The position numbers and the translations under genes were made by a program. DNA of 43,554 nt, from contig NZ_RJTN01000013.1 of assembly GCF_005497185.1 (NCBI RefSeq), forward strand, positions 1-43,554, read 5' to 3'. Below, piece after piece: positions 31,010 to 39,089 of this stretch. The notes under the pieces are model-generated. The model was not told the DNA's origin. It saw only the letters and a program-made list of their open reading frames with translations, and made no database searches. Numbering within the stretch: position 1 is the first letter of the stretch; every line of letters starts with the position of its first letter. This DNA is from Pectobacterium polonicum (GTDB lineage Bacteria > Pseudomonadota > Gammaproteobacteria > Enterobacterales > Enterobacteriaceae).

Positions 31010-31252
31010 GCAAAAGAGACCTTTTGTAATGATGCCTAAAGCAGAAAATAGAATGTAATCTGCGACAGGGTATACTGTAGTGCGAATGATGGCGAATCAA
31101 ACGCTTAAAGAAGTGATAAAACTAACAAATATTTGGGCAATAGAAAAAGTGGGAAGCGAGATGCGGACTTACGAAGAATGGACAACATCCAGATAATACG
31201 ATGAAAATGCTGAAAAAAAGTGTCTACTGCGTCAATCGCAATCTGGCAGAAA

Positions 31253-31284
31253 TGAGGGATGCTGCGTAGTGTCAGCTTCCCTCA
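31253..31284 (-). terminator. Terminator-like hairpin after the expansin gene
   Basis: TGAGGGA-T-GCTG (31253-31264) pairs with CAGC-T-TCCCTCA (31273-31284), an 11-bp stem with one T-T mismatch and an 8-base loop. It lies 14 bases after the expansin stop; the T-tract on the minus strand is short (TTTCTG). Confidence 0.65.
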
Positions 31285-31297
31285 AGGTTTTGAGTGA

Positions 31298-31987
31298 TTA
31301 CAGTTGGACGTTGCCCGTGATCAGGTACGCAGATGAAGTGCTTTGTGACATCGGCGGCAGCGTATCACTGAGGACGTTGCCTTTCACATCGGTAAATTCA
31401 ATGGGAATATCGTTCATTCCGACGTGCTCCACAATAAAGTGGTTGTAATCGGTTTTTTGTGCAGCAATCCATTGGTTATTGCGCATATATTTCATTTCAA
31501 TAACCGGATATTTTACATTCCTAAATTGTACCGCTGCCCAGTAAGGGTTTGAACCCTCTTTTATACGATAAATAACGTTGCCATTGACCGGCGCTTCGAT
31601 CAACGTCCAGTCGATATTAATTTTCCCATCTTGCAGATTGCCTATTTTCTCGAATGCATTAAACGATAAATCTAATGCGCAATCTCCACCTTCTGGATAA
31701 AGATCCGTGACATAAACCACCGTGCTGCCTTTTGGACCATTCACTTTCAGGTAAGCTCCAGCCAGCGACGCTTTAATACCGCGATAATCCAGTTGGCTCC
31801 GGTTTAACGCGGTGATCTCCATATCCTGTGGAATAGGGTCCAATAAGAGTGCTCCGCCCTGATACCCAGAGCCCGTTGCGGTAGCGTAGCCGTAACAGAT
31901 ATCGTCCAGTTCCCACTGGGCGTGAGCGGTATTAATCAGAGGAATAATGCATAATGCGGACAACGCTAATGAGGTTATTTTATTCAT
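31298..31987 (-). CDS. Secreted bacterial expansin (EXLX1 type)
   Basis: The 229-residue protein aligns throughout with Bacillus subtilis EXLX1, which loosens plant cell walls without hydrolysis. A signal peptide ends at about AHA23. Domain 1 (six-stranded double-psi barrel) has YATATGSGYQGGALLLDPIP and VTDLYPEG..ALDLS; Asp95 and Asp106 correspond to the key EXLX1 Asp71 and Asp82. Domain 2 (CBM63) has cellulose-contact aromatics Tyr149, Trp150 and Tyr181 (Trp125, Trp126 and Tyr157 in EXLX1). Cys31 and Cys103, absent from EXLX1, could form a disulfide. Expansins of this type occur in plant-colonising bacteria including Pectobacterium. Confidence 0.93.
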   Translation of the reverse strand: MNKITSLALSALCIIPLINTAHAQWELDDICYGYATATGSGYQGGALLLDPIPQDMEITALNRSQLDYRGIKASLAGAYLKVNGPKGSTVVYVTDLYPEGGDCALDLSFNAFEKIGNLQDGKINIDWTLIEAPVNGNVIYRIKEGSNPYWAAVQFRNVKYPVIEMKYMRNNQWIAAQKTDYNHFIVEHVGMNDIPIEFTDVKGNVLSDTLPPMSQSTSSAYLITGNVQL

Positions 31988-32330
31988 GTTTCACATCCAA
32001 TATGATTCAAGAGTAATAACATAGTTGAGTCGTAAAAATAAATGCGCCAAAACAGAATTCCATTTTCTTAAAATCCATCGCTTTGACCCATCGATAATTC
32101 AGGGTTTGTATAAATAGGTAAATCAGTTTTATCTTAAAATAAGAAAGCAGTGAATATATCACTGACTTTATTTATATACGGTAAAATCATTATGTGAATA
32201 GAATAATCGATTTGGATTTATATCAAATATGTTCTACGGTTTAAAGGGCATGACTTACGCTTCAACTCAGATAGCTGCCAATGGCTAATCTATACCCCAA
32301 ATAATTCGAGTTGCATAACGAGGAGATTGC
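31988..32330. other. 343-base expansin-osmC divergent intergenic region
   Basis: AT-rich, with no protein gene. It holds promoters for leftward expansin and rightward osmC, an imperfect 14-bp palindrome TTATCTTAAAATAA (32129-32142), and the third dispersed repeat copy (32291-32314) just before the osmC ribosome-binding site. No convincing KdgR box was found by eye. Confidence 0.6.
32291..32314 (+). repeat. Dispersed intergenic repeat, copy 3 (osmC leader)
   Basis: The 24 bases match the reverse complement of the 9-32 portion of copy 1 with one difference. It starts TATACC preceded by C (CTATACC is sigma-S-like) and ends 16 bases before the osmC ATG, with AGGAG between. This arrangement mirrors ydgH. 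Confidence 0.75.
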
Positions 32331-32759
32331 ATGACTATTCATAAGAAAGGGCAAGCGCATTGGGAAGGTGATATCAAGCAGGGAAAGGGCACGGTTTCAA
32401 CAGAAAGCGGGGCATTGCAGCAGCAACCATATGGCTTCAATACCCGCTTTGAGGGTAAACCTGGCACGAACCCGGAAGAGCTGATTGGCGCGGCGCATGC
32501 GGCCTGTTTCTCTATGGCGCTCTCGCTGATGTTAGGCGAAGAAGGCCATAAACCCGAGTCGATTGATACGACGGCGGATGTGGCGCTGGATAAAGTCGAT
32601 GGTGGATTTGCGATTACTAACATCGCGCTTCACAGCACGGTGAAACTACCGGGGATTGATGAAGCCGCGTTCGATAAGATTATTCAAAAAGCGAAAGCGG
32701 GCTGCCCCGTGTCAAAAGTGCTCAAGGCCGAAATTACACTGGACTATCAGTTGAACTAA
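32331..32759 (+). CDS. osmC: Osmotically inducible peroxiredoxin OsmC
   Basis: OsmC is a cytosolic thiol peroxidase for organic hydroperoxides. The 142-residue protein (E. coli 143) has both catalytic cysteines, Cys59 in AAHAACFS and Cys125 in KAGCPVS, plus the start MTIHKKGQAHWEGDIK. AGGAG lies 8 bases upstream of the ATG. In E. coli it is sigma-S and osmotic-stress controlled; a CTATACC box upstream fits that but is not proof. Confidence 0.96.
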   Translation: MTIHKKGQAHWEGDIKQGKGTVSTESGALQQQPYGFNTRFEGKPGTNPEELIGAAHAACFSMALSLMLGEEGHKPESIDTTADVALDKVDGGFAITNIALHSTVKLPGIDEAAFDKIIQKAKAGCPVSKVLKAEITLDYQLN

Positions 32760-32789
32760 CGACTGAGCGTGACGACATACGGGGGCGAT

Positions 32790-32826
32790 GAAAGGGCTTG
32801 CCAGGCGATACTGGTGGGCCTTTTTA
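32790..32826 (+). terminator. Terminator of osmC
   Basis: An imperfect hairpin, AAAGG...GCCAG, loop, CTGGT...CCTTTTT, begins about 30 bases after the osmC stop and ends in a T-run. Confidence 0.65.
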
Positions 32827-32966
32827 CATTCACCCAATCAAAAACAGCAAAATGATTAAAAATAATTTAACATCTTTACGATAATAACCATAAAATCAGA
32901 ATTGCCATTACGGTGTAATCTGGTCGTGGTGTTGTAGGCAATATAAATAACAAAAGCAATATTGGG

Positions 32967-32987
32967 CTGGCCGGCTACGGTGGCCAG
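32967..32987 (+). other. Hairpin in the cybC upstream region
   Basis: CTGGCC (32967-32972) and GGCCAG (32982-32987) form a 6-bp GC-rich stem with a 9-base loop, 46 bases before the chosen start. A TATAAA box lies at 32942-32947, so the hairpin would be in the leader if that is the -10. Its role is unknown. Confidence 0.4.
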
Positions 32988-33032
32988 ATTCTTTGAGTAT
33001 GTCGTGCTATGGAACACAAGCGAGAGTTCAAG

Positions 33033-33428
33033 ATGAATAGAATGACCAAGATCTGTTTTTCTGTACTGTTGGCCGGTAGTTTGCTGACACCTGTTTTAGC
33101 AAATGCGACCGTGTCGGAAGACATGCGCGGTATGCAAAAAAGTTATACTGCCGCGACTAAAGCGGACGACGCTACAACGTTGAAAACAGCGCTGAGCACA
33201 TTCCGTGAGCATGTTGTGAATGCTAAAACACAGGTGCCGCCTGATTTCGCCAAGCAGCCTGCGGATGGCCCAGACAGAAAAGCCTATGTGGAAGGTCTGG
33301 ATAAGATTTTGCAAAAAGTCGACAGCGCGCAGGCTCTAGCGGATGCTGGTAAACTGAGTGAAGCGAAAGCGGCGCTCGCAGAAATCAACACCTTGAAAGG
33401 TGAATATCACAGTAAATTGAGAGGCTAA
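33033..33428 (+). CDS. cybC: Cytochrome b562 family periplasmic haem protein
   Basis: Cytochrome b562 is a soluble periplasmic four-helix bundle that binds b-type haem non-covalently; its physiological partner is unknown. The 131-residue precursor has a signal peptide ending around ANA25. The mature helices resemble E. coli CybC: the Met of SEDM aligns with haem ligand Met7, and the His of GEYHSKLRG near the C-terminus with ligand His102. I chose the ATG at 33033 (GAGAG 8 bases upstream) over 33009, whose extra MEHKREFK would sit before the signal sequence. It forms a single-gene unit with its own terminator. Confidence 0.87.
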   Translation: MNRMTKICFSVLLAGSLLTPVLANATVSEDMRGMQKSYTAATKADDATTLKTALSTFREHVVNAKTQVPPDFAKQPADGPDRKAYVEGLDKILQKVDSAQALADAGKLSEAKAALAEINTLKGEYHSKLRG

Positions 33429-33449
33429 ACCGCTTTTCGTTTACCATAA

Positions 33450-33487
33450 GCCGCCAGTGGGAACCGAACTCACTGGCGGCTTTTTTA
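33450..33487 (+). terminator. Terminator of cybC
   Basis: A perfect 10-bp stem GCCGCCAGTG (33450-33459) / CACTGGCGGC (33471-33480) with an 11-base loop, followed by TTTTTT. Confidence 0.92.
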
Positions 33488-33538
33488 TTATAAAGATTAC
33501 GATCGTCAGCATTGCCAGCTAAAAGGGGGAATAGAACA

Positions 33539-34090
33539 ATGTCACCATCACTCGATGCAACGCATGATGGCAAAGATACACAACACAGAATTCTTGAGGC
33601 TGCGCTGGAAGTCATACTGGATCATGGCGTGCGAGGGGCAACCTACCGAAAAATTGCGCAACAGGCAGGGCTGTCGCCGGGGACGCTGACCTATCGCTAT
33701 AGCAGTATTGAACTGCTGCTGAACAACGCGTTCGTTTACATGGTTGATGGCATATCACACGCATTCCGAGTCCGTCTCAAACAGGCAAAAGACATCGAGA
33801 GCGCGCGCGAAGCGGTGGTTGATCTGATCTGTGGCGATATCTGGGCGACGCCGCGGCATCTGACATTGAGCTTTGAACTGTACGCGCTGGCATCGCGCAA
33901 AGAAGAGTATCGGCTGATATTGCAGGAGTGGATGACGCGCAGCAGAAAATCACTTCACCTCCATTTCAGTATTGCGACCGCGTGTTCGCTGGATGCGGTG
34001 ATTGAAGGATATACGATCCATAACTATCTCAATAATGAAGCCGTCGGCCGCGAAGATATTCTCAATACGGTGATAAAACTGACATCCTGA
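33539..34090 (+). CDS. TetR family transcriptional regulator next to a YbjJ-like exporter
   Basis: The 183-residue protein has an N-terminal TetR helix-turn-helix (HRILEAALEVILDHGVRGATYRKIAQQAGLS as helix 1-2, then GTLTYRYSS). The C-terminal ligand domain is variable. The ATG at 33539 has AGGGGGA 8 bases upstream; a start at 33512 is less likely. It is followed on the same strand by an MFS transporter gene with a 20-bp palindrome in between, so it probably represses that gene (and perhaps itself). The pairing is like E. coli ybjK (rcdA)-ybjJ. Confidence 0.87.
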   Translation: MSPSLDATHDGKDTQHRILEAALEVILDHGVRGATYRKIAQQAGLSPGTLTYRYSSIELLLNNAFVYMVDGISHAFRVRLKQAKDIESAREAVVDLICGDIWATPRHLTLSFELYALASRKEEYRLILQEWMTRSRKSLHLHFSIATACSLDAVIEGYTIHNYLNNEAVGREDILNTVIKLTS

Positions 34091-34093
34091 TAC

Positions 34094-34117
34094 CGTCTGG
34101 CGCGATCTTGCCAGACG
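34094..34117 (+). terminator. Hairpin after the tetR gene
   Basis: CGTCTGGC (34094-34101) and GCCAGACG (34110-34117) form a perfect 8-bp stem with an 8-base loop directly after the stop, with a weak tail (TCTTCCC). Confidence 0.55.
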
Positions 34118-34181
34118 TCTTCCCATGAAAAAAAGAACGTAATGAAACAGGTGCAAAGCGGCGTATATTCGTGCGATAGTT

Positions 34182-34201
34182 ATTCGTACATATGTACGAA
34201 T
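34182..34201. promoter_or_regulatory. Perfect 20-bp palindromic operator upstream of the MFS gene
   Basis: ATTCGTACATATGTACGAAT is a complete palindrome lying 26-45 bases before the MFS ATG, where it would cover the promoter or start site. Length and symmetry suit a TetR-family dimer, and the adjacent tetR gene is the obvious candidate. An extra TATTCGTGCGATA copy just upstream (about 34166-34178) resembles a degenerate half-site. Confidence 0.75.
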
Positions 34202-34227
34202 TGATTTAAATAAAGACGACGAGAACT

Positions 34228-35424
34228 ATGACTACAAAATCCGCGATCAATAAATTCGCACTGTTCGGACTGATGTTCATTCCCGGTTTTACGTGGGCAA
34301 CCTGGGTGACCCGAACTCCCGTGATGCGAGATGTGCTGAATGCCTCAACGGAAACCATGGGTATGATCCTGTTCGGTTTTTCATGTGGTTCCATGCTCGG
34401 CGTATTGGGGGCGGGTAAAGTGATTAACGTCCTCGGCATCCGTAAAACCATGGCCGGTGGATTTCTACTGCTTCTGTTTGGGCTACTTGTGCTTGCCGTT
34501 TCGCTGTCTATTCGGATCACACCGGGTGCCTTTATGGGACTGCTGATTTTCGGTGCAGGCGTTGGGTTGGTTGATATCGCCATCAACATTGAAGGCGCGG
34601 CGTTTGAGCAACATCTGAAGAAAAGCCTGATGACAACGTTACACGGTTTCTTTAGCCTGGGAACGCTGGTTGGTGCACTGGCTGGGATGGCGATGACGGC
34701 GTTCGGCGTTAATACAACGCTGCATTTTGTCGCGGTAGTTGCACTGTCGATACTTACCGCGGTTTTGCTGATGCGCCAAATGCCATGGCTGAGCGATCTA
34801 GCCAGTTCTGAGCAAGAAGATAAAGGGAATTACAAAACCCAGGTTTTTAACGAACTTAAAGACCGCCGCTTGTTGATTCTTGGCGTGGTTATTCTTGCGA
34901 TGGCGCTTGCAGAAGGCTCTGCCAACGACTGGCTGCCGTTACTGATGATCGATGGCCACAACTTCGGCCACACGACAGGAACGTTGGTTTATGTCGGGTT
35001 TACGGCAGGTATGACGCTGGGTCGTTTTGCCGGAGGATATTTTGTCGATCGCTTCGGTAAGGTCAATGTCCTCCGATTCAGTGCCGCTTCCGCCGCACTG
35101 GGGCTGGCGCTGGTGATCTTCTCTGATGCTCCATTATTGGCTGCCGCTGCGGTTATCTTCTGGGGAATTGGGGCCTCATTGGGATTCCCACTCACGATTT
35201 CTGCCGCAGGAAGTGGAGAAAACAGTGCCGTTCGCGTCACGATTGCCGCAACATTGGGTTACTTTGCTTTTCTCGTGGGGCCGCCTGCATTGGGCTTTCT
35301 TGGCGAGGTGGCGGGGTTGCGCATCGCGATGTTACCCGTGCTTGCCATGGTGATTCTGGCTTTTATTTGTTCTTCTGCCGCCCGCGATCGGGGAGCCAGT
35401 ACGGCATCTGAAACGCCATCCTGA
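34228..35424 (+). CDS. MFS transporter, YbjJ-like
   Basis: The 398-residue inner-membrane protein has 12 predicted hydrophobic segments and close blocks to E. coli YbjJ: WVTRTPVMRDVL, INIEGAAFEQ, EGSANDWLPLLMIDGHNFG and GASLGFPLTISAAGSGEN. YbjJ-type proteins belong to the major facilitator superfamily; the substrate is unknown. The palindrome and the neighbouring TetR gene indicate ligand-induced export or uptake. The ATG at 34228 follows GACGAGA, a modest ribosome-binding site. Confidence 0.88.
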   Translation: MTTKSAINKFALFGLMFIPGFTWATWVTRTPVMRDVLNASTETMGMILFGFSCGSMLGVLGAGKVINVLGIRKTMAGGFLLLLFGLLVLAVSLSIRITPGAFMGLLIFGAGVGLVDIAINIEGAAFEQHLKKSLMTTLHGFFSLGTLVGALAGMAMTAFGVNTTLHFVAVVALSILTAVLLMRQMPWLSDLASSEQEDKGNYKTQVFNELKDRRLLILGVVILAMALAEGSANDWLPLLMIDGHNFGHTTGTLVYVGFTAGMTLGRFAGGYFVDRFGKVNVLRFSAASAALGLALVIFSDAPLLAAAAVIFWGIGASLGFPLTISAAGSGENSAVRVTIAATLGYFAFLVGPPALGFLGEVAGLRIAMLPVLAMVILAFICSSAARDRGASTASETPS

Positions 35425-35431
35425 CGTCTTT

Positions 35432-35464
35432 GCACGGTTCCATTTCGTATTATCGGAACCGTGC
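35432..35464. terminator. Hairpin after the MFS gene
   Basis: GCACGGTTCC (35432-35441) and GGAACCGTGC (35455-35464) form a perfect 10-bp stem with a 13-base loop, just after the stop. No T-tract follows on the plus strand. Confidence 0.5.
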
Positions 35465-35573
35465 AGTCTGTGTCACCATGTTGATTATGTTGAAAATAAA
35501 TTACGTGATGGCCACCAATATTAAATAACAGCAGTGAGTCTGGCCGTCACTCCAATCTAGGAAAGCGAACGTA

Positions 35574-36062
35574 ATGGTAAATTTAACGGATATCACCGAG
35601 TTGGATTATCCCAACTATCGCCAGTTCTTCATTCTTGAATATGCTCAGGATTTACAAGCGTCCCGAGGATATGACGTGGAAAAGGCGAGGGCGATTGCCA
35701 CGCAATCAATCGATATTGCGCTACCGCAGGGTACTCATACGCCAGCCAATAAATTATGGTCCATTCAGTCTTTAAATAATGAAGATGTCAGCATTGGCTA
35801 TTTGTGGGTAGTTCTGAACGGAAATTCGGCCTGGGTATCCGATTTTATCCTTCTGCCAGCGTGGCGTGGCCGAGGTTTTGGTAAAGCCTCACTGGCCGCG
35901 ATGGACGTGGCGCTCGCGGCGTTAGGTATTTGTGAAATCGGGCTGAGAGTCGCTACGCATAACCCGGTCGCCAAGGCGTTATATGAAAAACAGGGATTCC
36001 AGATTACCGGTTTTAACATGCACAAAAGTCTAGTGCCTACCTCATCGTCAGACTGCGGCTAA
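35574..36062 (+). CDS. GNAT family N-acetyltransferase
   Basis: The 162-residue protein has the acetyl-CoA-binding motif A in LLPAWRGRGFGKASLAAM (Arg/Gly-x-x-Gly pattern), preceded by a beta-strand VSDFI, and a C-terminal ALYEKQGFQITGFNMHK, the typical GNAT ending. The acceptor is unknown. It is flanked by gaps with hairpins on the left and the chemoreceptor gene on the right, and looks monocistronic. Confidence 0.87.
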   Translation: MVNLTDITELDYPNYRQFFILEYAQDLQASRGYDVEKARAIATQSIDIALPQGTHTPANKLWSIQSLNNEDVSIGYLWVVLNGNSAWVSDFILLPAWRGRGFGKASLAAMDVALAALGICEIGLRVATHNPVAKALYEKQGFQITGFNMHKSLVPTSSSDCG

Positions 36063-36229
36063 ACCTATGACGTAAAAACGATCTCCGACGATCGTTGGCC
36101 TCCGGCTCTTATCCCTTGTTCATTCCTGCACCGCTAAAGTTCAAAAAAAAAACGCCGATAGACAAGTAGCAGGGAACTCATTGCAAGGGAATGTTGATTA
36201 CGATAAGGGTCAACACCAGGAGAGCCATA

Positions 36230-38203
36230 ATGGCCAAACAATTAATACAAAAAAAGACAATGAGCACCCGCGCCCAGGTATTGTTAACTGGCGCACTCAC
36301 CATCGCACTCGGTTTCGCTGTCACCATCGGTGTGCTCAGCTGGCAGTCTAGTCGTGAACAAAAGTCTCTGGCCGAGCGCTATTTACAGCAAATAGCCCAA
36401 AGCGAAGCCTTGAGAATTCAACAAGAACTCAACTACGCTCGTGATGTGGCTCATAACCTCGGGCAAGGGCTAGTCGCTTTACCATCCGCAGGCATTAAAG
36501 ACCGCGCGGTGGTCGATAAAATGATGGAATATGCCTTGCGGGATAACCCGGAATACCTCTCGGTTTCAGTCATTTTTGAAGAAAATGTGTTTGACGGGCG
36601 TGATGCTGAGTTTGCCGAGCAACCGGGTCAGGCTCCGAAAGGTCGCTATGCCTGGTTTGTTGACCGCGATCAGTCTGGCAATTACACGATGCATCCTCTG
36701 CTTTCTTATCTGACTCCCGGCCAGGGCGATTACTATCTGCTGCCACAAAAGAGCCAGAAAGACACGCTAATTGAACCCTACACCTATGCTTATAATGGCG
36801 TCCCAACGTTACTGACATCAGTCGCAGCACCGATTGTCAGTCAGGGAAAACTGTGGGGTGTCGTCACTTCCGATATTTCTCTTGCGTCATTGCAGCAAAA
36901 AGTTAATCAGATTAAGCCTTGGGAAGGCGGCGGCTACGCGATGCTGCTATCCAGCGCCGGTAAAGTCATCTCTTATCCTGACAAATCCCAAACGAGCAAA
37001 GCTTGGCAAGGACCGACTGACAATTTTACGTCTTCAGTGGTACAGCACGACGATGCGATTCTGGGCGAACAGGCGCTGGTGACCTGGCAGCCTGTCACCA
37101 TCGGCAACAGTACGGAGAAATGGTATCTGGGGATTGTTGCGCCAGTGAGTCAGGTGATGGCCGCGTCTGAGCGCCAGCTAATGAACGCGGTGATCATGAT
37201 GGTGATCAGCATTCTGTTGGTAAGTGCACTGCTGGGCTGGGTATTCAGCCGTAAAGTGCTTAAACCGATCGGTGGTGAGCCGCTTGAAGCCGCAACTATC
37301 GCGCTGTCTGTTGCTGAAGGGCGACTGAGTAATGTGATTGACGTGAGAACCGACGATCGCAGCAGCCTGTTCTTCGCACTGCATACGATGCAATCACAGC
37401 TGCGCCAGGTGGTTGGACAGATCAAAGATGCCAGTGATTCCGTGCGACAAGGTGCCGCGGAAATTGCCAGCGGCAACCTCAATCTGGCCTCACGTACGGA
37501 GCAGCAAGCCGCCGCACTGGAACAAACGGCAGCGAGTATGGAAGAGATCACCGCCACGGTGAAACACAATGCCAACAATGCCCATCAAGCCACGACGTTG
37601 ACAGAGAATGCCACGAAGATAGCCCAGCGCGGTGAGTCGCTGGTTAGTCAGGTGGTGCAGACGATGTCGCAGATTGATGACAGCGCGAAGAAAATTGGCG
37701 ACATTACCTCCATGATTAACAGTATCGCTTTCCAAACCAATATTCTGGCGCTGAACGCGGCGGTAGAGGCGGCGCGAGCAGGAGAGCAGGGTAGAGGGTT
37801 CGCCGTCGTGGCATCGGAAGTTCGCAGTCTGGCACAGCGCAGCGCCAGTGCGGTGAAAGAGATTGCCGCCTTGATCGAAGAATCCAGCCAGCGCGTTGAA
37901 AGCGGCGTTAAACTGGTGAATGATGCGGGTAAAACCATGCAGGATATGACGCATGCCGTCAGTTCAGTACAAAGTATTATCGGTGAAATTGTCACTGCAT
38001 CGGATGAGCAGGCGAAAGGCATAAGTCAGGTCACGATCGCCGTCAATGAAATGGATGGTGTCACGCAGCAAAACTCAGCGTTGGTACAGCAGATGTCTGC
38101 GGCAGCCAGTTCGTTGGAAGATCAGTCCATGCTGCTGGCGCAAACGATAGAGCATTTCCGACTGGAACAGCAGCACGCTTTACCTCATGCGCTTTTAAGA
38201 TAA
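36230..38203 (+). CDS. Methyl-accepting chemotaxis protein with Cache sensor
   Basis: The 657-residue chemoreceptor has a first membrane segment (about residues 13-37), a periplasmic dCache-type sensor (about 40-315, with YLLPQKSQKDTLIEPYTYAYNG and PIVSQGKLWGVVTSDIS), a second membrane segment (about 322-345, AVIMMVISILLVSALLGWVF), a HAMP region, and the highly conserved signalling hairpin AFQTNILALNAAVEAARAGE followed by GRGFAVVASEVRSLAQRSA. It ends HALPHALLR and lacks a CheR-binding NWETF-type pentapeptide. The ATG at 36230 has AGGAG 7-8 bases upstream. The ligand is unknown; Cache domains often sense amino acids or organic acids. Confidence 0.93.
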   Translation: MAKQLIQKKTMSTRAQVLLTGALTIALGFAVTIGVLSWQSSREQKSLAERYLQQIAQSEALRIQQELNYARDVAHNLGQGLVALPSAGIKDRAVVDKMMEYALRDNPEYLSVSVIFEENVFDGRDAEFAEQPGQAPKGRYAWFVDRDQSGNYTMHPLLSYLTPGQGDYYLLPQKSQKDTLIEPYTYAYNGVPTLLTSVAAPIVSQGKLWGVVTSDISLASLQQKVNQIKPWEGGGYAMLLSSAGKVISYPDKSQTSKAWQGPTDNFTSSVVQHDDAILGEQALVTWQPVTIGNSTEKWYLGIVAPVSQVMAASERQLMNAVIMMVISILLVSALLGWVFSRKVLKPIGGEPLEAATIALSVAEGRLSNVIDVRTDDRSSLFFALHTMQSQLRQVVGQIKDASDSVRQGAAEIASGNLNLASRTEQQAAALEQTAASMEEITATVKHNANNAHQATTLTENATKIAQRGESLVSQVVQTMSQIDDSAKKIGDITSMINSIAFQTNILALNAAVEAARAGEQGRGFAVVASEVRSLAQRSASAVKEIAALIEESSQRVESGVKLVNDAGKTMQDMTHAVSSVQSIIGEIVTASDEQAKGISQVTIAVNEMDGVTQQNSALVQQMSAAASSLEDQSMLLAQTIEHFRLEQQHALPHALLR

Positions 38204-38217
38204 AAAGAAACACGATC

Positions 38218-38243
38218 ACCCGGCGACTCTGAGGTTGCCGGGT
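38218..38243. terminator. Terminator hairpin between MCP and yjbD genes
   Basis: ACCCGGC (38218-38224) and GCCGGGT (38237-38243) form a perfect 7-bp stem in the convergent 64-base gap. Tail T's are few, so it may need Rho or act weakly in both directions. Confidence 0.55.
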
Positions 38244-38267
38244 AATACGTCTAGTGTTACAGCGTGG

Positions 38268-38534
38268 CTAGCGACGGCCGCGTAAATTTGTATTCGCGGA
38301 CCATTCGTAAGTTGTGGATGAGTCAGGTTTAAATTTATTTTTCTTCTTCTCTGCCCGGGCTTGTTTTGCCACGGCTTCACGTTCCTTCATCAGCTTATCG
38401 ATGTAATCGTCTTTAATATGATTACTTTCAGAGTTGGTTAGCGGACGGTCCTGTTTTTTTCTCGCCTGATCGAGTAACGTCTTAAGCTGACGTTGTTCGC
38501 TTTCTGTCATGTCTTTCTGAGTCAGTCTGGGCAT
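38268..38534 (-). CDS. yjbD: YjbD family (DUF3811) protein
   Basis: The 88-residue, highly basic protein matches E. coli YjbD (90 aa): RLTQKDMTESEQRQLKTLLD, RPLTNSESN, DYIDKLMKEREA and the end WSANTNLRGRR. Function is unknown. I chose the ATG at 38534 (AGG about 9 bases upstream) because the longer reading adds residues with no counterpart. It converges with the chemoreceptor gene. Confidence 0.88.
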   Translation of the reverse strand: MPRLTQKDMTESEQRQLKTLLDQARKKQDRPLTNSESNHIKDDYIDKLMKEREAVAKQARAEKKKNKFKPDSSTTYEWSANTNLRGRR

Positions 38535-38676
38535 GGGAATGGACCTGATAAGCGGGCTGGGAAATACATTGTAGAGGAAAACACACAGAGTCCCAGATAA
38601 ATCACACCGCATGTCTTTAACTTGATTATTTAGGTAAATAGCATGATGAATATAAACGCATAATGGAGAGGACGTA

Positions 38677-39012
38677 ATGTCACCAGAGTTAGTGGTAGCA
38701 GCGCAGTTTAAGGCTTATAACGAACATGATATAGATGCTTTCATGGTATGTTTTTCGCCAGACTTCAAAGCCTACCGCATGCCGTCAGAAACACCGTCAA
38801 TGGAAGGAAAAGAGGCGCTGAGAGAGTTTTACGTGAATAACCGATTCAATAATCCAGAACTGAGGGCTGAACTGGTGTCACGTACCGTATTAGGTAATAA
38901 AGTATTTGACCATGAGCTAATTCATGGGCTTTCAGTTGAACCAATAGAAAGCATTGCCGCTTTTGAGATAGAACAGGATCTTATTAAGACAGCCTGGTTT
39001 TTCTTTTCTTAG
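38677..39012 (+). CDS. NTF2-like (SnoaL-type) protein
   Basis: The 111-residue protein has the NTF2-like pattern AAQFKAYNEHDIDAFMVCFSPDFKAYRMPS near the start (key tokens AYNEHDID and F-x-PD-F), then GKEALREFY and strands to AAFEIEQDLIKTAWFF. Such proteins often act in small-molecule degradation or modification; no active site can be named. GGAGAGG precedes the ATG. Confidence 0.8.
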   Translation: MSPELVVAAQFKAYNEHDIDAFMVCFSPDFKAYRMPSETPSMEGKEALREFYVNNRFNNPELRAELVSRTVLGNKVFDHELIHGLSVEPIESIAAFEIEQDLIKTAWFFFS

Positions 39013-39089
39013 CAAACGTATTCTGGCCAGAGCATCAGATTTTGCCATTTAGGCAATGAAATTCGTAGCGTAAATAAACAGGACGTTTT

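Noticed and set aside
31065-31078. LexA-like ACAG/CTGT repeat upstream of srfA
   Set aside because: The half-sites are in the inverted order (ACAG-N6-CTGT) relative to the LexA consensus CTGT-N8-ACAG and the spacing is wrong.
31988-32330. KdgR box for pectin-dependent control of the expansin gene
   Set aside because: No sequence close to the KdgR consensus was found by eye; the best symmetric element (32129-32142) does not match it.
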